Source: an uncultured Collinsella sp.
Lineage (GTDB): Bacteria > Actinomycetota > Coriobacteriia > Coriobacteriales > Coriobacteriaceae
Direction of reading: 5' to 3'
Length of the DNA stretch: 24,474 bases
NCBI GenBank assembly: GCA_900542555.1
Contig: UQNU01000032.1
Location: forward strand, 1 to 24,474
Shown one piece after another: positions 1 through 6,923 of this stretch. Each line of letters begins with the position of its first letter. Within the stretch, counting starts at the first letter, position 1. The notes beneath the pieces are model-generated. The model saw nothing but the letters and a program-made list of their open reading frames with translations, ran no database searches and was not told the origin of the DNA. A program made the position numbers and the translations under genes.

Positions 1-185
1 TTGAGTTCGATTTGAGTTTCACGGGCCCCGAAACGGCCCCGTTTCGCCCTCGGGGACAAAAAGCGCGCGTCTACTCACTCGGGATGAATCCTTACTCCCG
101 TTCCTCCGAATACCGCCCAGTGCTTTGCCATCTTGAAATGCGGGGAGTAAATAGCGAAATCGCAGGTGAAAGGGAGTAAAAAGGC
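1..185. other. Non-coding stretch with short inverted repeats
   Basis: I see no convincing gene here. A minus-strand frame stays open through the region but has no ribosome binding site or recognisable domain. The sequence holds a short hairpin near 26-46 (CGAAACG / CGTTTCG arms). It also has a TTACTCCC copy at 92-99 facing GGGAGTAA copies at 143-150 and 172-179. These could be the remains of a small dispersed repeat or the 3' end of a transcript from outside the window. Confidence 0.4.
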
Positions 186-224
186 AAAGAAAAAGCCTCC
201 GTCCCAACGCGGGAACGGAGGCTT
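186..224 (-). terminator. Rho-independent terminator downstream of guaA
   Basis: On the minus strand a stem (AAGCCTCCG paired with CGGAGGCTT, extended by a GGGA/TCCC stretch with one bulged base) closes a five-base loop. A T-rich tail (complement of 186-194) follows. It lies about 115 bases after the guaA stop and is oriented to end that transcript. Confidence 0.8.
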
Positions 225-337
225 GATTATCGGATTTACTCACCATTGTCGCTGGTGGCTTTGCCGTGACTCTCGTACGAAACGAAACTCAGCGGCACAG
301 TACGGCACTCAAAAGAGCAGGTCAAAGCCCTATCGGC

Positions 338-1936
338 TTACTCCCACTCGATCGTCGCGGGCGGCTTGGACGTGATGTCGTAGCACACGCGGTTGGCGCC
401 GGGAACCTCGGCAACGATGCGGCCGGAGATGCGGGCCAGCACGTCGTAGGGCAGCTTGGCCCAGTCGGCGGTCATGGCATCGCTGGACTCGACGGCACGC
501 AGGATGATCGGGCGCTGGTAGGTACGCTCGTCACCCATGACGCCGACGGACTTAATGTCGGGCAGAACCGCAAAGTACTGCCAGCAGCTGTGCTCGGAGT
601 TGCGCTCGCCGGTCTGCTCAAACAGGCGCTGGTTGTAGGCGTCGAGCTCCTCGCGCACGATAGCGTCGGCGTTCTTGAGGATCTCGAGCTTCTCCTTATC
701 GACCGCACCGATGATGCGGATGGCCAGACCCGGACCCGGGAAAGGCTGGCGGAACACGATGTGACCCGGCAGGCCAAGCGCCAGACCAAGCGCGCGGACC
801 TCGTCCTTAAAGAAGTGGTCGAGCGGCTCGATAAGGTCGAAGTGCACGCCCTCGGGGAACGGGATCAGGTTGTGATGGCTCTTGATGGTGGCCGTCTTAC
901 CGCCCGTCTTGCGAGCGCCGGACTCGATGATGTCGGGGTAGATGGTGCCCTGAGCCAGGTACTTGACCGGCTTGCCATCGGTCTCGAGCTGCTGCGCCAC
1001 GGCGAAGAACTCTTTCCAGAACTGCGTACCGATGATGCGGCGCTTCTCCTCGGGCTCGGTCACGCCGGCCAGAAGCTCGGCGTAGCGGTCCTCGGCGTGG
1101 ACGTGGATAAAGTCGACGTCAAACTGCTTGGTGAAGACCTCCTCCACCTGCTCGGGCTCGCCCTTGCGCAGCAGACCGTGGTTGATGAACACGCAGGTCA
1201 TCTGCTTGCCCACGGCACGAGCACCCAGCGCAGCCACGACGGAGGAGTCGACGCCGCCGGACAGGGCCAGAATCACGCGGTCGTCGCCGACCTTCTCGCG
1301 GAACTCGGCCGTCATGGTCTCGACCAGGTTGTCCATGCTCCAGTTGGGCTCCAGGCCGCAAATCTCAAACAGGAAGTTGCTCAGCAGCTGCTGACCGTAC
1401 TCGGAGTGCTTGACCTCGGGGTGGAACTGCGTGGTGAAGATCTTGCGCTCGGGGCACTCCATGGCGGCAACCGGGCACACGTCGGTGCTGGCGGTAACGG
1501 TAAAGCCCTCGGGCACCTCGGAGACGGCGTCGCGATGGCTCATCCACACGGTCTGCTCCATGGGCGTGGAGTTAAAGAGCTTGGCGCCGGCCGTGCGCGT
1601 GATAGTGGCGCGGCCGTACTCGCCCACCTCGGAGTGGCCAACCTTGCCGCCGAGCGTCACGGCCGTGATCTGATGGCCGTAGCAGAAGCCCAGGACGGGA
1701 AGGCCCAGGTCAAAGATGGCGGGGTCGATAGACGGAGCGTCCTCGGCATACACGGAAGCCGGGCCGCCGGAAAGGATGAGCGCAGAGGCGTTCATCTCGC
1801 GAATCTCGTCGGCCGAGATGTCGCAGGGGACGATCTCGGAATACACGTTGAGGTCGCGGACGCGACGGGCAATGAGCTGACCGTACTGCGCACCAAAGTC
1901 GAGTACGAGGACCTTTGCGGAAGCCTTTTGATCCAT
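338..1936 (-). CDS. guaA: GMP synthase (glutamine-hydrolysing)
   Basis: GMP synthase converts XMP to GMP in the cytoplasm, using ATP and ammonia taken from glutamine, the last step of de novo guanylate synthesis. The 532-residue product shows the full two-domain layout. The N-terminal class I amidotransferase has Cys85 in FCYGHQ and His172/Glu174 in FHPE. The ATP-pyrophosphatase domain has the P-loop SGGVDSS at 226-232, and the dimerisation domain ends in the typical KPPATIEWE. Length is normal for the family. I chose the ATG at 1936 because AGAGGGGG precedes it at good spacing. A GTG 12 codons upstream is in frame but lacks a site and adds a non-conserved tail. It is divergent from the asparaginase gene and ends at its own terminator. 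Confidence 0.97.
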   Translation of the reverse strand: MDQKASAKVLVLDFGAQYGQLIARRVRDLNVYSEIVPCDISADEIREMNASALILSGGPASVYAEDAPSIDPAIFDLGLPVLGFCYGHQITAVTLGGKVGHSEVGEYGRATITRTAGAKLFNSTPMEQTVWMSHRDAVSEVPEGFTVTASTDVCPVAAMECPERKIFTTQFHPEVKHSEYGQQLLSNFLFEICGLEPNWSMDNLVETMTAEFREKVGDDRVILALSGGVDSSVVAALGARAVGKQMTCVFINHGLLRKGEPEQVEEVFTKQFDVDFIHVHAEDRYAELLAGVTEPEEKRRIIGTQFWKEFFAVAQQLETDGKPVKYLAQGTIYPDIIESGARKTGGKTATIKSHHNLIPFPEGVHFDLIEPLDHFFKDEVRALGLALGLPGHIVFRQPFPGPGLAIRIIGAVDKEKLEILKNADAIVREELDAYNQRLFEQTGERNSEHSCWQYFAVLPDIKSVGVMGDERTYQRPIILRAVESSDAMTADWAKLPYDVLARISGRIVAEVPGANRVCYDITSKPPATIEWE

Positions 1937-2203
1937 GGTTCCCCCTCTTGTTGGCGGGGAGCCGGTGCCCACCCGCGTGAATGAACGAAAATAACCTCCA
2001 TAGTGTACACGTTATATGGGGTTTCTCGCCCCTCGCAGCCATCAGCGCACGGCAAACGCACGACCTGGGCCCCTATTTGACGGCAATTGAAGTGTTTTCA
2101 AACGTTACAGATGATGTAATACGTTTGAACATTGGACGTCCTGTGCCACAATACTGCCGAACGACTCCGCCTCTGCGGCGGCAAATACGATAGGAATACC
2201 AGC
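1937..2203. promoter_or_regulatory. Divergent control region between guaA and the asparaginase gene
   Basis: This 267-base gap must hold the promoters of two divergent genes. The minus strand has TTGAAA, 17 bases and AAATAG as a weak candidate for guaA. No purine riboswitch core (the conserved P1/J and loop motifs) is visible upstream of guaA. The clearest structure is the inverted repeat listed separately at 2099-2127. Confidence 0.4.
2099..2127. promoter_or_regulatory. Inverted repeat, possible operator upstream of asparaginase
   Basis: CAAACGT at 2099-2105 faces ACGTTTG at 2121-2127. An inner TACA/TGTA pair extends the symmetry around GATGA. It sits 77 bases before the asparaginase start and overlaps plausible -10 sequence (TAATAC at 2117-2122), as a repressor site would. 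The regulator is unknown. Confidence 0.4.
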
Positions 2204-3217
2204 ATGAAGCGCATCCTTCTCATCGCCACGGGCGGCACCATCGCATCGACCGAGGACGGCAACGGCCTCTCCCCCGCCCTGACCGGTGAGGAGCTCGCCC
2301 AGAGCGTCCCCGAGATCTCGGGGCTCTGCGAGCTCGACGTCGTGCAGCCCATGAACATCGACAGCACCAACATGCGCCCGAGCGACTGGATGCGTATCCG
2401 CGACGTCATCGTCGAGGGTTATGCCGACCACGACTGCTTCGTGATTCTGCACGGCACTGACACCATGAGCTACACCGCGGCAGCGCTTTCCTACCTGATT
2501 CAGGACAGCCCCAAGCCCATCGTGCTCACCGGCTCGCAAAAGCCCATGGGCAATCCCTTTACCGACGCCAAGCTCAACCTGTACCAGAGCCTGCTCTATG
2601 CACTCGACGAGCATTCGCACGATGTGTCGATTGTGTTTGGCGGCGTCGCCATTGCCGGTACGCGCGCCCGCAAGCAGCGCACCATGAGCTTCAACGCATT
2701 CATTAGCGTCAACTATCCGCCCATTGCCTACATCCGCAATGACCGTATCGTGCGCAACGGGCTTCACGGCACGCATCAGGACGAAAACCCGGTGCATTTC
2801 TACGACAGCATCGACCCGCGCGTATTTGTACTCAAGCTTACGCCCGGCGTAAACCCGGGCATCCTCGACGCCCTAGCCGATAGCTACGATGCTGTAATCC
2901 TTGAGACCTTTGGCATTGGCGGTATCCCCGAGTTTGGTGAGTCGGGCGAGTCGTTCCAGGAGGCGATTTTCCGCTGGGTCGATTCGGGTCGTACTGTCGT
3001 TATGACCACGCAGGTCCCCGAGGAGGGCCTTGACCTGGGTGTTTATGAGGTCGGCCGCGTTTACGCCGATCATCCGGGCATCCTGCGCGGCGATGACATG
3101 ACCACCGAGACGCTCGTGGCCAAGACCATGTGGGCACTCGGCCAGTCACGTGATGCGTCAGTAATTCAGCGCCTGTTCTACAGCCAAGTCAACCACGACC
3201 GTATCCCGATGGTGTAA
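2204..3217 (+). CDS. ansA: Type I (cytoplasmic) L-asparaginase
   Basis: It hydrolyses L-asparagine to aspartate and ammonia. The 337-residue product has the two catalytic threonine motifs of the family: ATGGTIAS at 8-15 and HGTDTMSYTAAAL near residue 82. There is no signal peptide, and the length matches cytoplasmic AnsA-type enzymes (about 338 residues) rather than the periplasmic type II. An open frame extends 24 codons further upstream. I chose the ATG at 2204 because AGGAA precedes it, the family N-terminus begins here, and the extra residues look like untranslated leader. The gene stands alone between the guaA divergence and a converging regulator gene. Glutaminase side activity is common in the family but cannot be judged here. 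Confidence 0.95.
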   Translation: MKRILLIATGGTIASTEDGNGLSPALTGEELAQSVPEISGLCELDVVQPMNIDSTNMRPSDWMRIRDVIVEGYADHDCFVILHGTDTMSYTAAALSYLIQDSPKPIVLTGSQKPMGNPFTDAKLNLYQSLLYALDEHSHDVSIVFGGVAIAGTRARKQRTMSFNAFISVNYPPIAYIRNDRIVRNGLHGTHQDENPVHFYDSIDPRVFVLKLTPGVNPGILDALADSYDAVILETFGIGGIPEFGESGESFQEAIFRWVDSGRTVVMTTQVPEEGLDLGVYEVGRVYADHPGILRGDDMTTETLVAKTMWALGQSRDASVIQRLFYSQVNHDRIPMV

Positions 3218-3239
3218 TTCAGTTGTCGACGGGTATCCC

Positions 3240-3458
3240 CTATTCGATGCCCTCGAGAAGTTCTGACACTGTCATGCCGAGTGCGGGTGCGATTTTAAAT
3301 AGAACCTTGAGCGTGAAATTTGCCGTCCCATCTTCGATTCGGTCGAGGTAGGGTCGGCTGATTCCTGTCGCCACACAAAAATCGACCTTGGAGATACCAA
3401 GGTCTCTGCGTGTCTCTTCGACCCGCCTGCCAAGAATCTGTTTCGCACGTTCGTCCAT
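3240..3458 (-). CDS. Small XRE-family helix-turn-helix regulator
   Basis: This 72-residue protein is almost entirely one Cro/C1-type helix-turn-helix domain. It runs from an N-terminal helix (RRVEETRRDLGIS) through the turn and recognition helix (FCVATGISRPYLDRIEDG) to a final helix pair ending in VSELLEGIE. It has no sensor or effector domain, so it probably acts as a simple dimeric repressor. No strong ribosome binding site precedes the ATG, which lies about 30 bases from a perfect 24-bp palindrome. That places it in a good position for autoregulation and control of the divergent neighbour. It could also be the antitoxin of an unusual divergent pair, but I see no recognisable toxin. Confidence 0.85.
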   Translation of the reverse strand: MDERAKQILGRRVEETRRDLGISKVDFCVATGISRPYLDRIEDGTANFTLKVLFKIAPALGMTVSELLEGIE

Positions 3459-3487
3459 GCAGCCGAGTTTGAAATGGAGCCGAACAT

Positions 3488-3511
3488 AAACGTAAACTAT
3501 AGTTTACGTTT
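3488..3511. promoter_or_regulatory. Perfect 24-bp palindrome between divergent genes, likely XRE operator
   Basis: AAACGTAAACTA at 3488-3499 is followed directly by its exact reverse complement at 3500-3511, giving two-fold symmetry with no spacer. The centre contains TATAGT on both strands, which can serve as the -10 box of either divergent gene. Start codons lie 29 bases to the left and 23 bases to the right. Bound protein would therefore block both promoters. The XRE regulator beside it is the obvious candidate ligand. Confidence 0.8.
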
Positions 3512-3534
3512 TGCCGAATACACAGGAGTTTTCT

Positions 3535-3924
3535 ATGTCGGGTTCTTCGGTCCGCATGTACCGAGCCACGCTTCGCACAAACAGCGCACCGCTCAAGCTC
3601 GTCGTCGTTGAAGCAGAATGCCTTTCGCCCGATGAGCGCACAGCATTTGCATTGCTATCAAGTCGCGTCGCCGCCGTTCTGGTCCCTTGCCCGGCGCAAG
3701 GTGAACTTGCTATCCAATGCCAGGCGCACAGCTGCTCGCTCAATCAGGCTGCCGTGATCGCAACCAGCCAACGCGGTCTGCCCCTTCTCCTGGAAGCCGG
3801 TATCGCACTTGCTCTTCGCGGCGCCGGATACGAAAACGAGGCCGCCGCCGACATGGTCTTTAAACCACGATCGAGCGGCGGCCTCGCAGCAGCCATCGAA
3901 TATGCTTGCAGGCTCGTTGCCTAA
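3535..3924 (+). CDS. Unrecognised 129-residue protein divergent from XRE regulator
   Basis: I do not recognise this protein. The ATG at 3535 follows AGGAG at 3524-3528 with six bases between, a strong initiation site. A TTG start further upstream would lie on the palindrome and is unlikely. The product appears soluble, with an N-terminal beta-rich part (VRMYRATLRTN, KLVVVEAECL), alternating hydrophobic strands and an Ala/Gly-rich second half (LLLEAGIALALRGAGYENE, GGLAAAIEYACRLVA). It contains Cys at several scattered positions but no metal-binding pattern. It probably shares regulation with the divergent XRE gene through the palindrome. Its stop is only nine bases from the converging DUF1648 gene. 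Toxin, small enzyme or metabolic accessory are all possible. Confidence 0.7.
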   Translation: MSGSSVRMYRATLRTNSAPLKLVVVEAECLSPDERTAFALLSSRVAAVLVPCPAQGELAIQCQAHSCSLNQAAVIATSQRGLPLLLEAGIALALRGAGYENEAAADMVFKPRSSGGLAAAIEYACRLVA

Positions 3925-3933
3925 AAGGACAAG

Positions 3934-4317
3934 CTAGAAACCAAAGCCAAAGCCCGTTCCGGTAATCGCCGAGTACATAAAATAAACGTTGATCACGTTG
4001 AGGAACACACCCGTGATGCAACCGTTGCGCAGGTAGCGCTCGCACACGATGCGCGCCATGGCGGCGGAGTCATCATTATTTTTTGCCTGGCGTCCCGCCG
4101 TAAAGTACGTCGCCACGCTCAGCAGCAGATTGAGTACCGGCAGCGCCAACAGCTCGTAGCTCTTGCCCCAGCGCGTCGCCTCGCCTGCGGCATTAAACTT
4201 CGTTGCCACCTCGGGACCAATGTTGGGGATAACGCACGCTGCGACCACCAGCGGAATCACCGCAAGTACGAGCAGCGCAATACCCATGTAGCCAGCTTTT
4301 TTGCCGTATTTAAACAT
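3934..4317 (-). CDS. DUF1648-type small membrane protein
   Basis: The 127-residue product has three hydrophobic segments: about residues 11-30 (starting MGIALLVLAVIPLVV), 54-75 and 98-119. Between the first two is the short motif typical of DUF1648 (IPNIGPEVATKFNAAGEATRWG), the hallmark of SdpI-like and related membrane proteins where a proline-rich turn precedes a Gly-containing loop. SdpI relatives give immunity or sense extracellular peptides in Bacillus. This protein is shorter than SdpI, lacks its remaining helices, and has no nearby toxin gene, so I do not assign that role. The start lies 12 bases after the ychF stop on the same strand, suggesting co-transcription with ychF. Confidence 0.7.
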   Translation of the reverse strand: MFKYGKKAGYMGIALLVLAVIPLVVAACVIPNIGPEVATKFNAAGEATRWGKSYELLALPVLNLLLSVATYFTAGRQAKNNDDSAAMARIVCERYLRNGCITGVFLNVINVYFMYSAITGTGFGFGF

Positions 4318-4328
4318 ATGCGTCGCCC

Positions 4329-5405
4329 TTACACGTTAAAGCGGAAGTGCACGACGTCGCCATCGGCCATGACATAGTCCTTGCCCTCAATACGCAGTTT
4401 GCCGGCGGCCTTGGCGCCCTGCTCACCGCCGAGCTCGATGTAGTCGTCATAGCCAATGACCTCGGCCTTAATAAAGCCGCGCTCAAAATCGGTGTGGATG
4501 ACGCCGGCGGCCTGCGGGGCGGTCGCGCCCTGACGAACCGTCCAGGCCTTGACCTCCATCTCGCCGGCCGTAAAGAACGACTGCAGACCGAGCAGCTTAT
4601 AGGCCGCCTGCGCGAGCACGTCCAGACCGGGCTGTTCCAGGCCCAGGCTCTCCAGGTAGTCGGCGGCGTCCTCGGGATCGAGCTCGGAAAGCTCGGCCTC
4701 AATCTTGGCGCAGATGGGCAACGGCTTGACGCCATCGATGGGCGCCAGGTCGTCGTTGAGCATATCCTCGTCCACGTTGGCCACATACAGGATGGGCTTC
4801 ATGGTGAGCAGGAACAGCCCCTTGGCGGCGGCACGCTCCTCGTCGGTCATCTCCATGGATGCGGCGCGCTTGCCCTCGTTGAGCCAGGCAAGCAGGCGCT
4901 TGGCGACCTCGAACTTGGGCATGAGCTCCTTGTCGCGCTTGGCCTCCTTCTCGAGCTTAGGCAGCTGCTTCTCGAGCGTGCCCATGTCGGCCAGGATGAG
5001 CTCGGTCATGATGGTGTCGGCATCGCCGACGGGATCGACGAACTCGCCCGTGCGGCCCACCTCACGCATGACGTTGGGGTCCTTAAAGTAGCGCACGACC
5101 TCGCAGATGGCGTCGGTCTCGCGAATGTTGGCCAGGAACTGGTTGCCCAGGCCCTCGCCCTCGTTAGCGCCCTTCACCAGACCTGCGATGTCGACGAACT
5201 CGACCGTCGCCGGCACAATACGACCCGGGTTAACGATGTCGGCAAGCTTTTGCAAGCGGCTATCCGGCACGTCGACGATACCCACGTTGGGGTCGATCGT
5301 GGCAAACGGGTAGTTGGCGGCAAGGCCGGTCTTTTTGGTAAGCGCGGTGAACAGCGTCGACTTGCCCACGTTGGGCAGGCCCACGATACCGATGGAAAGG
5401 GACAC
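4329..5405 (-). CDS. ychF: Ribosome-associated OBG-family ATPase/GTPase YchF
   Basis: YchF is a universally conserved P-loop protein of the OBG family. It binds ribosomes, usually prefers ATP over GTP, and is linked to stress and oxidant responses. The 358-residue product has the G1 loop GLPNVGKS at 9-16, the switch region ending in FVDIAGLVKGA, the long coiled-coil insertion in the middle (LEKQLPKLEKEAKRDKEL) and a C-terminal TGS domain ending GDVVHFRFNV. I chose the GTG at 5405, giving an N-terminus SLSIGIVGLPN that matches the family. AAAGGAG stands five bases before it. The upstream in-frame ATG would add 12 unconserved residues that read through the binding site. Length is normal (E. coli 363). 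Confidence 0.96.
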   Translation of the reverse strand: MSLSIGIVGLPNVGKSTLFTALTKKTGLAANYPFATIDPNVGIVDVPDSRLQKLADIVNPGRIVPATVEFVDIAGLVKGANEGEGLGNQFLANIRETDAICEVVRYFKDPNVMREVGRTGEFVDPVGDADTIMTELILADMGTLEKQLPKLEKEAKRDKELMPKFEVAKRLLAWLNEGKRAASMEMTDEERAAAKGLFLLTMKPILYVANVDEDMLNDDLAPIDGVKPLPICAKIEAELSELDPEDAADYLESLGLEQPGLDVLAQAAYKLLGLQSFFTAGEMEVKAWTVRQGATAPQAAGVIHTDFERGFIKAEVIGYDDYIELGGEQGAKAAGKLRIEGKDYVMADGDVVHFRFNV

Positions 5406-5448
5406 GACAGCTCCTTTTGATACAGGTACTTCAAACTGCATAAGTATA

Positions 5449-5492
5449 GCGCCGCCGCAGCATCCGGGCGAATCCGGACACCGCGGCGGCGC
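5449..5492 (-). terminator. Strong GC hairpin between the 4Fe-4S gene and ychF
   Basis: Ten-base perfect arms GCGCCGCCGC (5449-5458) and GCGGCGGCGC (5483-5492) enclose an inner TCCGG/CCGGA pair. It lies between the stop of the ferredoxin-type gene and the ychF start on the same strand. There is no real T tract after it (TATACTTATG on the minus strand). It could be a weak or partial terminator or an mRNA-stability hairpin that sets relative expression. Confidence 0.5.
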
Positions 5493-5519
5493 AAATGAAG
5501 CAGAGATAGAGCTCGCTGA

Positions 5520-6773
5520 CTAGTCCGCGAGCTTTTCCACTTGGTCGAGCATCTTGTTGAGCTTTTCCTTTGCCTCGGCCTTGACCTTCTCGGCCTCCTC
5601 GTGGGCCTTGGCCTTCTGAGCGGCCTTTTCCTCGGCCTCGGGGTCGACAACGACCAGATTGGACGCATCGTGCTCGACCAGCTTGAGCGCATGCTCGGGG
5701 CACACCTTGACGCAGGCTCCGCAACCTAGGCAATACGTGGACTCCAGTGCAAAGCGACCGCTTCCCACCAAATCGCAGGCAAACGTGGGGCACACGTTGA
5801 CGCACTCGCCGCACGACGTGCACTTGTCAAAATCGCATTCCGGTGTGCTCACCTGCATATTCTTGGCAAGCTCGGGGTGGTTCTGCAGCGTCGAGAGCAC
5901 CAGCTGCCGCCCGTGCGTGAGCGAACGGCGACGCTTGGTCGTCGTGGTGCCGCACATGGTGTTGAGCGTGCGCTCCAGCTGCGTGATCTGGTGACGGTGG
6001 GCCTTCAACTTCTGCGTCACCGAGGCCAGCGCCGCCGTCGCCGGGTTGAGCTTGGTCACCGTCAGGCCCGTGGTGCGGGCAATCTTATCCATGTACTCCT
6101 TGCGCTCGTACTCGCGGCGCTTATGGCATTTGAGGCTCTTGGGGTCGACCTCCAGGCCCATACCCGTACCGGCCCACTCCTCGGCAGTGGCGATGGCCTC
6201 GCCCAGAACGTCCTCACCGCCGGTGTTGCGGCATTTATCGCACACGCCCAGTGGCAGGTACACACTCACGTTGGGATAGTCCGCCAGTACCGAGAACCAG
6301 GTCTCGGCCGTAATATCGCCCACGCAGGCAACGACGACCTCGTTTTCGCGCGGCATACGCTTGAGGGCGCGCGTGCAGGTGACGTAAGCGGTCTCATGGC
6401 TCGTAGCGGCAGAGACGATATCGTCATACAGGTTTTTAGGCGCCAGGCGCGGCGAGATGATCGCCTCGGTCGGACAGGCAGCGGCGCACAGGCCGCACTT
6501 GCGACAGGAGTCGAGGATCTCGATGGAGTCTTCCTCGACCTCGATAGCGTTGACCGGGCACACGTCCATGCATGCGGTGCAGCCGCTCTTTTCGTTTTTG
6601 CAGGTCAGGCACGGAATGGTATTGCCGCGCGGGCGCTCCTTGTAGTCGGCAGGATTCCACTGCGGCGCCGACGGATCGAGTGCATCGGTCACGCCGCCAA
6701 GCGGGTTTTTAAGAAAGTCGAAACCCTTGCTGATCTCGATAATGTCATCAAACAGATCGTGTTCCTGCGCCAT
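5520..6773 (-). CDS. Multi-cluster 4Fe-4S ferredoxin-type protein
   Basis: The 417-residue product looks like a soluble electron-transfer protein. Near the N-terminus a non-standard motif, C55-x2-C58-x6-C65-x2-C68-x3-C72-P, is followed by a standard one at C90/93/96/100. A middle region (VVVACVGDI...LPLGVCDKCRNTGG) has a further Cys pair and resembles domains seen in anaerobic oxidoreductase subunits. Two more standard motifs begin at C318 and C348, so up to four cubane clusters are possible. The last 45 residues are a charged Ala/Glu/Lys helix, probably coiled coil. There is no twin-arginine or other signal and no membrane span. The ATG at 6773 is preceded by GGGAGGGG; an in-frame start ten codons upstream lacks this. 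No partner enzyme lies beside it, so the electron donor and acceptor are unknown. Confidence 0.85.
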   Translation of the reverse strand: MAQEHDLFDDIIEISKGFDFLKNPLGGVTDALDPSAPQWNPADYKERPRGNTIPCLTCKNEKSGCTACMDVCPVNAIEVEEDSIEILDSCRKCGLCAAACPTEAIISPRLAPKNLYDDIVSAATSHETAYVTCTRALKRMPRENEVVVACVGDITAETWFSVLADYPNVSVYLPLGVCDKCRNTGGEDVLGEAIATAEEWAGTGMGLEVDPKSLKCHKRREYERKEYMDKIARTTGLTVTKLNPATAALASVTQKLKAHRHQITQLERTLNTMCGTTTTKRRRSLTHGRQLVLSTLQNHPELAKNMQVSTPECDFDKCTSCGECVNVCPTFACDLVGSGRFALESTYCLGCGACVKVCPEHALKLVEHDASNLVVVDPEAEEKAAQKAKAHEEAEKVKAEAKEKLNKMLDQVEKLAD

Positions 6774-6923
6774 GCGCGGCCCCTCCCTGAGCAGTGCAAA
6801 CATGCAAGAGATAATGATACGCTATCGGCCCACGCCTCGGGCAAATTACACGCGGCGCACCTTTGAGGCAAATAGTCTATGGCCTATCGCCGCCTCGATT
6901 GCACAAGGTCAATCAAGCGCCAA

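Noticed and set aside
19..246. 75-codon minus-strand frame at the left end
   Set aside because: No ribosome binding site or family resemblance, and it runs through the guaA terminator hairpin.
266..1984. Long plus-strand open frame of 572 codons opposite guaA
   Set aside because: It is the antisense shadow of guaA in high-GC DNA; it has no domain match, while the minus-strand GuaA is complete with all motifs.
3240..3924. Classical type II toxin-antitoxin operon
   Set aside because: The two genes are divergent rather than in one operon, and the larger protein shows no RelE, HipA, HigB or Fic motif. I keep only a regulator-target interpretation.
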